Source: an uncultured Pseudomonadales bacterium (GTDB lineage Bacteria > Pseudomonadota > Gammaproteobacteria > Pseudomonadales > Azotimanducaceae). From it: 64,000 nt of DNA. The DNA is taken from positions 2,881,046-2,945,045 of the forward strand of contig OY282379.1 of NCBI GenBank assembly GCA_958295875.1, given 5' to 3'. The translations under genes and the position numbers were made by a program. The stretch's first letter is position 1; every line of letters begins with the position of its first letter. A model generated the notes under the pieces. That model saw only the letters and a list, made by a program, of their open reading frames with translations. It did not search any database and was not told the origin of the DNA. Positions 19,552-28,055 of this stretch are shown here, in pieces.

Positions 19552-22500
19552 GTATCCGGGGCAAACTAGCCCCGGCCTCATTGAAGCCAGCCCTTCCAGT
19601 CTGGCTGCCATCGGCGCGAGATTCGTATCCGGGGCAAACTAGCCCCGGCCTCATTGAAGCGCGAACCGAAGGGCGATCAGGCACCTCCGTGGCGAGTATC
19701 CGGGGCAAACTAGCCCCGGCCTCATTGAAGCAGGCGGTACGGCGCCGCCGACATCCACCGCGTCAGGTATCCGGGGCAAACTAGCCCCGGCCTCATTGAA
19801 GCGGCGAGTGCCACGTTGGCCCGGGGGTGCTGCGCCCGTATCCGGGGCAAACTAGCCCCGGCCTCATTGAAGCGGCGCCGCAATGCGTTGCGCGATGAGT
19901 GCCTGCGATGTATCCGGGGCAAACTAGCCCCGGCCTCATTGAAGCGCTGCAGGCACGCCAATCTCGCAGAGCCAGGCAATGGTATCCGGGGCAAACTAGC
20001 CCCGGCCTCATTGAAGCAGGTCGGCGTCGGTGACGCCATCGGTGCGTTCGGCGGCGTATCCGGGGCAAACTAGCCCCGGCCTCATTGAAGCTCGGTAGCG
20101 GACTATCTCGAAATCAACGAGGCAGCGTATCCGGGGCAAACTAGCCCCGGCCTCATTGAAGCGGGGCCGCCTTCGGCGGAACTCACGTTGCGGGCGGCTG
20201 TATCCGGGGCAAACTAGCCCCGGCCTCATTGAAGCGACGACACCCACGGTCTCTGTTTCGATGGCCAGTACTGTATCCGGGGCAAACTAGCCCCGGCCTC
20301 ATTGAAGCGCCACGTCTGACGGGCGCGTGACCGTCACTTGCCCAGTATCCGGGGCAAACTAGCCCCGGCCTCATTGAAGCTCGTAGACGAAGCCGTTGTC
20401 GGTGCGGAAGTACCAGGTATCCGGGGCAAACTAGCCCCGGCCTCATTGAAGCGGCTTTGGCCAAGAATAAGGGTGTACTGCAAGGCAGTATCCGGGGCAA
20501 ACTAGCCCCGGCCTCATTGAAGCATGGAGGACACCTATCGCTGGGGCGTGCGCGGCCGCGGTATCCGGGGCAAACTAGCCCCGGCCTCATTGAAGCCACT
20601 GGTGGCTGAATATCCGCGCCGCCCCGGGGACGGTATCCGGGGCAAACTAGCCCCGGCCTCATTGAAGCAGTCAGAGCGCCGATGGCGAGAGCGCGGCAGG
20701 GACGAGTATCCGGGGCAAACTAGCCCCGGCCTCATTGAAGCAACGCCGTGGCGGTGGCGCTGCAAAACGCCGAGGACAGTATCCGGGGCAAACTAGCCCC
20801 GGCCTCATTGAAGCACCGGCGCGATGACGGACTCCTTGTCGGCGTTCGTCGTATCCGGGGCAAACTAGCCCCGGCCTCATTGAAGCCGCCGCATCGAGTC
20901 CAACTCGCGGGAAGTCTGAACGTATCCGGGGCAAACTAGCCCCGGCCTCATTGAAGCAACTCGCCCGACTGTGTTTCGTGCATTGAAAGCGCGTATCCGG
21001 GGCAAACTAGCCCCGGCCTCATTGAAGCGGCGGCGCTCGCCTTGTCCGAGACCTTCCAGGCGGAAGTATCCGGGGCAAACTAGCCCCGGCCTCATTGAAG
21101 CGGCCATCGGCATCGGTTCGGAAATGGATCGCTACGTCGGGTATCCGGGGCAAACTAGCCCCGGCCTCATTGAAGCTCGCACACCCTGAGCGGGTGGGCG
21201 TCCTGCACCCAGTATCCGGGGCAAACTAGCCCCGGCCTCATTGAAGCTAGACGCCGCGCATCTCCTGCATGGAGCCGCGGGAGTATCCGGGGCAAACTAG
21301 CCCCGGCCTCATTGAAGCAACGTGGGCGAGGAACTGCGCTGATGGCGCTGGTGCGTATCCGGGGCAAACTAGCCCCGGCCTCATTGAAGCGGCGTAAGTC
21401 TTGACGAGCTGATCATGCACGGCGTCGTATCCGGGGCAAACTAGCCCCGGCCTCATTGAAGCGGCGTATATTACGCCGCAATTGGCCGCGCGAGGGAGGT
21501 ATCCGGGGCAAACTAGCCCCGGCCTCATTGAAGCGACCGCAACGGCACCCTGCTTTACGGATCGGGCGGCGTATCCGGGGCAAACTAGCCCCGGCCTCAT
21601 TGAAGCATCTACACGCATACGGTGGCGTCGAACGGCGGCGACAGTATCCGGGGCAAACTAGCCCCGGCCTCATTGAAGCAGTTCGATTAGCGTTGTGGTG
21701 CTTTCCATCAGCGTGGTATCCGGGGCAAACTAGCCCCGGCCTCATTGAAGCAGGGAGTACCACGGTAGCGAAAGTGTGAGTACGGTTCGTATCCGGGGCA
21801 AACTAGCCCCGGCCTCATTGAAGCGTCATCCCCCCTGCCAAGCAGGTCTTTTCGTCCTCGTATCCGGGGCAAACTAGCCCCGGCCTCATTGAAGCAGCAG
21901 GTTGGCCCGAGCGGCCGCGTCGCCGAACGCGGTATCCGGGGCAAACTAGCCCCGGCCTCATTGAAGCGCCGGTCTTGGGATCGATCATGGCTCGGCGGCC
22001 CCGTATCCGGGGCAAACTAGCCCCGGCCTCATTGAAGCGTGCAGCTCCAGCGGGCCGGTCATCGCTTCGCTCCCGTATCCGGGGCAAACTAGCCCCGGCC
22101 TCATTGAAGCTCCTGCAGCGACACGTATTGCTTCACCGTGCCCGTGTATCCAGGGCAAACTAGCCCCGGCCTCATTGAAGCGTTGTGGGCTTGGCAGGCG
22201 CGGATGGTGCCGAGCCGTGTATCCGGGGCAAACTAGCCCCGGCCTCATTGAAGCCAGTTGACGGAGCTGCGGCAGGTCACTGACGAGCGCGGTATCCGGG
22301 GCAAACTAGCCCCGGCCTCATTGAAGCTCGATTGCTGGCAGGCATCGCACTAACGCGCACAGTAGTATCCGGGGCAAACTAGCCCCGGCCTCATTGAAGC
22401 GATAATCTCGCGCAAGACTTCCTTGCGTGCCTCACGGTATCCGGGGCAAACTAGCCCCGGCCTCATTGAAGCGAGTTCTCGTCGGTGTTCAGCACGGCTA

Positions 22501-22660
22501 TCGGCGTGGTATCCGGGGCAAACTAGCCCCGGCCTCATTGAAGCGCCGCGCGGCTGCCGGAGCAGATCGACTACGCCGAGTATCCGGGGCAAACTAGCCC
22601 CGGCCTCATTGAAGCTATCCGGGCGTCTTCATCCGCGGCGACGCCATCGTGGTATCCGGG
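19552..22660 (+). CRISPR. Type I-G CRISPR array, 43 full repeats plus a truncated terminal repeat
   Basis: Repeats are 36 bp, begin GTATCCGGGG and end CCTCATTGAAGC. Internally CCGGGGC-AAACTA-GCCCCGG forms a perfect 7-bp hairpin, as expected for Cas6-type cutting that leaves an AUUGAAGC 5' handle. Repeat 1 is 19552-19587 and repeat 43 is 22580-22615. Starts are 71-75 bp apart, so spacers are 35-39 bp. By eye all 43 spacers differ. All repeats look identical except number 37 (22146-22181), where G becomes A at repeat position 7 and breaks one stem pair. The array ends with a 9-base repeat remnant at 22652-22660. The sequence gives the crRNA strand as plus. Confidence 0.98.
22652..22660 (+). repeat. 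Truncated terminal CRISPR repeat
   Basis: GTATCCGGG matches the first nine bases of the repeat and then diverges completely. It is preceded by a 36-bp spacer-length segment. Decay at this end marks it as leader-distal and fixes the array orientation. The preceding spacer itself starts TATCCGGG, which also resembles the repeat start. Confidence 0.8.
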
Positions 22661-22961
22661 AACGCTCTGCATGCCGCAGCCGCGGAGGGGCCCTCTTTTG
22701 CCTCCTCGATCCCTTCTAGGATCCGCTAGCCGGTGCCGCCCCTCCGCGTCGTCCCGTCCGCGTGCAACTTCCGGCAGACGTCCAGTCCGGTGCCAACAGC
22801 TGCGTCCTCCAGTCTCCCATGTTGTCGCTGAACTCATGGGTCATCCGAACTGCCGTGCGGACGGACTGCCGTGGGGGCGGTGCCGTCTAGAGGGTGCTGA
22901 GGCCGCACGCTGACTGGGAAGGGGTATTCTGCCAAACTAAGCCCGACCAAGGAGCAACTCG
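22661..22961. other. Non-coding stretch between the array and the adaptation module
   Basis: No repeat units and no supported coding frame are present in this 0.3 kb. It contains a short GAGGGGCCCTC palindrome near 22685-22696. A TATTCT -10-like hexamer at 22925-22930, 31 bases before the next ORF, lacks a recognisable -35 box. It probably carries the trailer of the array and the promoter for the 89-aa ORF and the cas4-cas1 and cas2 genes. Confidence 0.4.
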
Positions 22962-23231
22962 ATGAGCTCAAGAGAAAACACGGAGCGCACTTTGAAGGCT
23001 GGTGGCGCGAACACTTCGGCCACGCCTTCGATTGCCTTACTCAACCGGAGGCTCGGTACCTCGCCCGCTCCCCGGATGTTGACATCATCCGAAATCGACT
23101 TGCTGCGACAGTGCGTCAAGGAGGCGTCAGACGTGGCGCACGAAGTGCTCGCTAGGTCGAAAACGGAGCCTTCTGACAGACCCGAGTTCGACAAAGGGTT
23201 GGAAGAGGCGGACTCTGCCCACGAAGGCTGA
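22962..23231 (+). CDS. Hypothetical 89-aa protein between the CRISPR array and cas4-cas1
   Basis: A short frame with a strong ribosome-binding site (AAGGAG 9 bases before ATG). The product is hydrophilic. The N-terminal third is Ser/Thr-rich and probably flexible. Residues ~38-68 (PRMLTSSEIDLLRQCVKEA and onward) look like an amphipathic helix pair, followed by an acidic tail. I recognise no family. It lies 66 bases before cas4-cas1 on the same strand and could be expressed with the adaptation genes. Options are an adaptation accessory factor, a regulator or antitoxin-like remnant, or an unrelated passenger. No partner toxin is visible. Confidence 0.55.
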   Translation: MSSRENTERTLKAGGANTSATPSIALLNRRLGTSPAPRMLTSSEIDLLRQCVKEASDVAHEVLARSKTEPSDRPEFDKGLEEADSAHEG

Positions 23232-23297
23232 ACTCGTGCCCCAAGCCGGAGCGACCGACTTCGACTAACGTATCTAACTCGCTTAGGAGGTCGATCG

Positions 23298-25052
23298 ATG
23301 AGCGTGCGACCGAAGGAAGGCAACCTCTTCGCCCCGGCAAAGCTGCCCGACCTGCGTCAGCCCGGCCGGCCGCTCCGCGCCGGCCGCCACCAGACGGACG
23401 CGCCGCTTATTCCCGCCCGGATGCTCAACGAGTACGTCTATTGTCCGCGGCTCGCCTATCTCGAGTGGGTGCAGAAGGAGTTCGCAGATTCGTCGGACAC
23501 GGTACAAGGTCGGCACGTTCATCGGCGGGTCGACAAGCGCAGCGGATCACTGCCGCCACCGGACGTGGATTTCGATGCGATGAAGCCGGCCAAGTCCGTT
23601 GAACTCTCTTCGGCCAAGCTGAACCTCGTAGCCAAGATCGATTTGGTGGAGGGCGAAGACGGCGAGGTCGTCCCAGTCGATTACAAGCGCGGCAAGCGCC
23701 CACACGTTCCTCGTCATGCCTACGATCCCGAACGTGTGCAGCTTTGTGCGCAGGGGCTGTTGCTGGAAGCGCATGGCTACAAGTGCTCGGCGGGCGTCCT
23801 CTACTTCGCCGGATCGAAAGAGCGCGTTACCGTGCCGTTCGATGAGGAACTTCGCACGCTGACGCTGGACTCGCTGCGCGGCTTGCGCAGCCTTGCGGAC
23901 AGCGGCCAGATCCCAGCGCCGCTGGAGGACAGCCCCAAGTGCCCGCGCTGCTCTTTGGTTGGCATCTGCTTGCCCGACGAGACCAATTGGCTGCGCACCA
24001 CCGCCGCCGAAGTGCGGCCGCTCAGCGTGCGGCACACTCGCGCTCTGCCCGTGTATGTACAAGCTCATCGGAGCAAGGTCGCTAAGCAAGGCGACCGGCT
24101 GGCCATCACCAAGGGAGACGATTCTCCGCCAACGTATGCCCGCCTCGCGGACACGTCACAGCTTGTGTTGATGGGCAACGTCTACGTGACCACACCCACG
24201 TTGCACGAGCTGATGCGACGCAACATCCCGGTCACTTGGCAATCGTATGGCGGCTGGTTCATGGGACATACGATCGGATCTGGCCACGCCAACGTCGAAC
24301 TGCGCACCGCACAATATCGGGGTTCCTTTGACGCCGATGTTTGCCTGCGTCTCGCCCGTGGCTGGGTACAGGCCAAGATTCGCAACTGCCGAACGATGCT
24401 GCGTCGGAACTGGCGATCCGATGAGGACTTGAGCGCGGCGCTAACCGATCTCAAGCAGTTGGCGGACCGTGCAGGACGCACCCGAAGCACAGACACATTG
24501 CTTGGCGTGGAGGGCGCGGCCGCGGCGATCTACTTCCAGCACTTGACAGGGATGCTGCGTGGTGGCGGCGAAGGCTTGGCGCGCTTCGAGATGAAGAATC
24601 GCAATCGCCGGCCGCCAATGGACCCGGTCAACGCCATGCTATCGTTCGGCTATGCGATGCTCACCCGCGCCTTCGTCACGGTGCTCTCGGCCGTCGGCTT
24701 CGATCCCTACCGGGGCTTCTACCACCAACCGCGGTACGGCCGGCCTGCGCTGGCGTTGGACATGATGGAGCCGTTTCGTCCGCTGATCGTGGATTCGGTG
24801 GTCGTGACGGCCATCAACAACGGCGAAGTCAGGCTCACGGACTTTGTTCAGACACCCGTTGGCGTGAATCTCTCCGACACTGGCCGGAAGAGATTCATCG
24901 CCACGTTCGAGCGGCGCCTGAGCCAAGAGGTGACGCATCCCATCTTCGGCTATCGCGTGGAGTACCGGCGGCTGTTAGAGATTCAGGCGCGTCTTCTCGG
25001 CCGTCACCTGTTGGGCGAGACGCAGCACTATCCGAACTTCGTCACCCGCTGA
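23298..25052 (+). CDS. cas4-cas1: Cas4-Cas1 fusion protein (type I-G adaptation)
   Basis: A 584-aa fusion. The Cas4 part (residues ~35-235) has C49 in YVYCPRL, the RecB-like nuclease segment VVPVDYKRG, and the triple cysteine CPRCSLVGIC (215, 218, 224), the expected four ligands of an iron-sulfur cluster. The Cas1 part follows, with metal-ligand candidates E405 (GVEGAAAAIYF), H476 (FYHQPRYG) and E491 (MMEPFRP). Cas4 trims and orients prespacers by PAM; Cas1 with Cas2 integrates them at the leader-repeat junction. Such fusions are typical of I-G loci. AGGAGG lies 7 bases before the ATG. All visible catalytic residues are intact, so adaptation is probably functional. Confidence 0.95.
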   Translation: MSVRPKEGNLFAPAKLPDLRQPGRPLRAGRHQTDAPLIPARMLNEYVYCPRLAYLEWVQKEFADSSDTVQGRHVHRRVDKRSGSLPPPDVDFDAMKPAKSVELSSAKLNLVAKIDLVEGEDGEVVPVDYKRGKRPHVPRHAYDPERVQLCAQGLLLEAHGYKCSAGVLYFAGSKERVTVPFDEELRTLTLDSLRGLRSLADSGQIPAPLEDSPKCPRCSLVGICLPDETNWLRTTAAEVRPLSVRHTRALPVYVQAHRSKVAKQGDRLAITKGDDSPPTYARLADTSQLVLMGNVYVTTPTLHELMRRNIPVTWQSYGGWFMGHTIGSGHANVELRTAQYRGSFDADVCLRLARGWVQAKIRNCRTMLRRNWRSDEDLSAALTDLKQLADRAGRTRSTDTLLGVEGAAAAIYFQHLTGMLRGGGEGLARFEMKNRNRRPPMDPVNAMLSFGYAMLTRAFVTVLSAVGFDPYRGFYHQPRYGRPALALDMMEPFRPLIVDSVVVTAINNGEVRLTDFVQTPVGVNLSDTGRKRFIATFERRLSQEVTHPIFGYRVEYRRLLEIQARLLGRHLLGETQHYPNFVTR

Positions 25053-25078
25053 GAGCCAATCACGTCTGACGGCGACCC

Positions 25079-25372
25079 ATGGACGAAAGACTCTACTTCG
25101 TGGTTTACGACATCTCGGACGCCAAGCGTTGGCGCGCCATCTTCAAAACCATGCATGGCTACGGCGATTGGGTGCAGCTCTCCGTCTTCCAATGCCGCCT
25201 AACCCGTCTCCGACACGCAGAGCTCATCGCCGATATCGACGGCCTCATCCACCACGACGACGACCATGTGGTCATCATTGACGTTGGTCCTGCCGACAAG
25301 GTAGAACCCCGCGTCGTATCACTAGGCAAGCGACCCTACGCACCTCCCGAGCGCGAACCTGTTATCTTCTAG
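25079..25372 (+). CDS. cas2: CRISPR-associated endonuclease Cas2
   Basis: A 97-aa ferredoxin-fold protein. The first strand YFVVYDISDAKRWRAIFKTM carries the conserved Asp, followed by GDWVQLSVFQCRLT and DDHVVIIDVG, all typical of Cas2. Cas2 dimers bridge Cas1 dimers in the spacer-integration complex. It starts 26 bases after cas4-cas1 and closes the CRISPR-Cas locus. Confidence 0.95.
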   Translation: MDERLYFVVYDISDAKRWRAIFKTMHGYGDWVQLSVFQCRLTRLRHAELIADIDGLIHHDDDHVVIIDVGPADKVEPRVVSLGKRPYAPPEREPVIF

Positions 25373-25470
25373 ATGGCGGCTAGGTGGCGAGCGATGGTGT
25401 GGCGCATGGCGGCCCGCGGCTGGCCATGAGCCTCCGCCCGCCTTGCGAGCCCGCCACAGGAGGAGGAACC

Positions 25471-26925
25471 ATGAACGCCCAAGAAATCCGCGCGAGCCTC
25501 GCGCATCCCGTGATCGATTCAGACGCGCATTGGCTGGAGTTTGGGCCTCTGCTGCACGAGCGCATCGCCAAAATCGCTGGCCGGCAGGCGGCTGAGTGCT
25601 TCGATGGGTTGGCGAGCCTCATTGGCGCTGGGCAGCGGCTTGGCGCGGCGGGGCGGCGCCACCATCGGGTCGCGCACCCGGGCTTTTGGCAGTTGCCGAT
25701 GGCGCACACGCGAGATCGTGCCACGGCCATGATGCCGGGGCTGCTCTATGAGCGGCTGGACGAGCTGGGCCTCGATTTCTGCGTGATGTATCCGACCGGC
25801 GCAGCGGTCGTCACGGGTGATGACGAGCTGCGCCGCAAAGCCATGCGCGCCTTCAATCGCTTCTCCGCGGAGCACTTCGCGGATTACGCGGATCGCCTCA
25901 CGCCGGTGGCGATCATCGGCGCCACGACGCCGGACGAGGCCATTGAGGATCTAGAACACGCCGTGCTCGAGCTGGGCATGAAGGCCACTCTGTTCTCGGC
26001 GATGATTCCGCGCCCGGCGCCATCCGCCGAGGATGGCGACGAAAATGCGGCCAAGCTGGGCTACTGGTATGACGTGTTGGGCATGGACAGCATCCATGAC
26101 TATGACCCGCTGTGGCAGCGCTGCGTTGAGCTTGGCATCGCCCCAACGTTCCACTCTGCCGGGCGCGGGTATGCGCTGCGCCGCTCGCCATCCAACTTCA
26201 CCTACAACCACATCGGCCACTTCGCCTCCACCGCAGAGGCCATCTGCAAAGCCATGTTCCTAGGCGGCGTGACGCGGCGGTTTCCCACACTGAAAATGGC
26301 GTTCTTGGAGGGTGGCGTCAGCTACGCCTGCCAACTCTTTGCAGACCTCATCGGCCACTGGAACATTCGCAATCCGAAGGCGCTTGAAGTGGTGAATCCA
26401 GCGCATCTAGACCATGAAGGGATCATCGAACTCGCCCGCCAATATGGCCCGCCAGACATGGCGCCGCTGATGACTGACCGCAACGCGGCACTGTACGCGG
26501 CGATGGATCCAGAAACTTCCGTGCATACCGGCGGTGAAGCGAACTTGGATGACTTTGCGGCCTGCCAGATCGAGCGCGTGGAAGACTTCAAGGAGTTGTT
26601 CTCGAACTTCTACTTCGGCTGCGAAGCGGATGACCGCATGAATGCGTGGGCGTTCGATCAGCGCGTGAATCCACTCGGCGCCCGCATCAACGCGCTCTTT
26701 AGCTCAGACATTGGCCACTTCGACGTGCCGGACATGGCGGCGGTGCTGGAGGAGGCTTGGGAGCTGGTGGACGATGGGCTGATGACGTCGGCAGATTTCA
26801 AGGCGTTCACCTTCGATAATCCGGCGCACTTCTGGGCTGCCGGCAACCCGGATTTCTTCAAGGGCACCGTGGTGGAGCGCGAGGTGGATGCCCTGTTGGG
26901 CGGAGCCGAGATCGCAGCCGGCTGA
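25471..26925 (+). CDS. Amidohydrolase family 2 protein (metal-dependent TIM-barrel hydrolase/decarboxylase)
   Basis: A 484-aa protein of the amidohydrolase-2 group. The N-terminal VIDSDAHWLE supplies an early Asp/His metal-site pair. Later conserved segments are TFHSAGRGYA, LEGGVSYACQLFADL and FSSDIGHFDVPD, the last with the catalytic Asp-His region. The group hydrolyses or decarboxylates cyclic and aromatic substrates. AGGAGGAACC directly precedes the ATG at 25471; an upstream in-frame start at 25384 lacks such a site. It is single and convergent with the permease gene. Confidence 0.88.
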   Translation: MNAQEIRASLAHPVIDSDAHWLEFGPLLHERIAKIAGRQAAECFDGLASLIGAGQRLGAAGRRHHRVAHPGFWQLPMAHTRDRATAMMPGLLYERLDELGLDFCVMYPTGAAVVTGDDELRRKAMRAFNRFSAEHFADYADRLTPVAIIGATTPDEAIEDLEHAVLELGMKATLFSAMIPRPAPSAEDGDENAAKLGYWYDVLGMDSIHDYDPLWQRCVELGIAPTFHSAGRGYALRRSPSNFTYNHIGHFASTAEAICKAMFLGGVTRRFPTLKMAFLEGGVSYACQLFADLIGHWNIRNPKALEVVNPAHLDHEGIIELARQYGPPDMAPLMTDRNAALYAAMDPETSVHTGGEANLDDFAACQIERVEDFKELFSNFYFGCEADDRMNAWAFDQRVNPLGARINALFSSDIGHFDVPDMAAVLEEAWELVDDGLMTSADFKAFTFDNPAHFWAAGNPDFFKGTVVEREVDALLGGAEIAAG

Positions 26926-26951
26926 GTGCCGGCCACGGGCTGGCATTCCGC

Positions 26952-27782
26952 TCACTGCCGCGGCGTGTCGCCGCGCGAGCGCAGCCATTCCACGGCGGCC
27001 ATGAAGGTCATGGCGAAGATGATGAGGATCGCCGCCACGGCAAGGATCGCGGGGCTGATCTGTTCGCGCAGCCCGGTCCACATCTGGCGCGGGATGGTGC
27101 GCTGTTCGATGCCGCCCATGAACAGCACCGTCACCACCTCGTCGAACGAAGCGGCAAACGCGAAGAGCGCACCGGAGGCGACGCCGGGCGCGATGATGGG
27201 CAGTTGGACGCGCCGGAACGCCGTCAACGGCCCAGCGCCCAAACTCGCCGCGGCGCGCATGAGGTTAGGATCGAACCCCGCGAGGGTGGCCGTCACGGTG
27301 ATCACCACGAACGGCGTGCCGAGGGCCGCGTGGGCGAGGATGAGCCCCACATGCGTGTGCGACAGGCCCAGCCGCGAGTAGAAGAAGAACATGCCGGCGG
27401 CGGCGATGATGATGGGCGTGACCATGGGCGAAATGAGAATGCCCATCACCAGCGAGCGCGCCGGCATGGCGGGATTGGCCAAACCCAGCGCGGCCAGCGA
27501 GCCGAGCACCGTGGCGAGGAGCGTTGCGCACACGCCGATGGCGAAGCTGTTGACGAGCGCCCGCTGCCACTGCGCGTCCGTCACCACGCTCTCGTACCAG
27601 CGCAGCGAGAAGGCGTCCGGGTCTAGGCGCAACATGCCCGGCGTGAACGTGAAGTAAGGCTCCGCGTTGAAGCTCAGCGGCACGATGACGAGGATTGGCG
27701 CAATGAGGAAGACGAACACCGCGCCGCACAGGATGCGATGCAGGACACGGCTCATGCGCTCGCGGCGCTCGATGAAGCTCAT
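26952..27782 (-). CDS. ABC transporter permease, PotC-like (polyamine/opine/iron-type importer)
   Basis: A 276-aa inner-membrane permease with about six transmembrane helices (first VFVFLIAPILVIVPLSF near residue 20, last ILAVAAILIIFAMTF). The cytoplasmic EAA loop reads RAAASLGAGPLTAFRRVQLP near residue 190, which docks the ATPase. Sequence style matches the PotC/YdcV group. The expected partners (ATPase, PotB-type permease, binding protein) are not next to it on the visible side: it is flanked by a convergent amidohydrolase and a divergent peptidase. It is therefore orphaned, or uses components encoded elsewhere. Confidence 0.88.
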   Translation of the reverse strand: MSFIERRERMSRVLHRILCGAVFVFLIAPILVIVPLSFNAEPYFTFTPGMLRLDPDAFSLRWYESVVTDAQWQRALVNSFAIGVCATLLATVLGSLAALGLANPAMPARSLVMGILISPMVTPIIIAAAGMFFFYSRLGLSHTHVGLILAHAALGTPFVVITVTATLAGFDPNLMRAAASLGAGPLTAFRRVQLPIIAPGVASGALFAFAASFDEVVTVLFMGGIEQRTIPRQMWTGLREQISPAILAVAAILIIFAMTFMAAVEWLRSRGDTPRQ

Positions 27783-28055
27783 GCGGCCTCCTCTCCTAGG
27801 CTGGGCCGAATCGCCAGTGCGCCGGCCTCGCGCGATGCGAAGCTGGCGCGTTGGCGCCGGATTCTAGCGAACCCGCGCAATGAGCAGACAACCGTTGAGG
27901 GCATCGGCTGGATGAACGCTGCCGCGGTGTCCACTTGCGCCGCCGCTTCCGCCAGAATAGCGGCCTTTGAGATGGCGGACGCGATGCCACACACCACTTT
28001 GAGAACCGTTGGCGGGCCATGCTCCAAGCGCCGGCCGCGACGCCTAGGCCCGAGC

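Noticed and set aside
19241..22592. Many minus- and plus-strand open frames across the CRISPR array
   Set aside because: They are translations of the repeat (recurring RPGLVCPGY or RGKLAPASLK peptides) joined by spacers, not genes.
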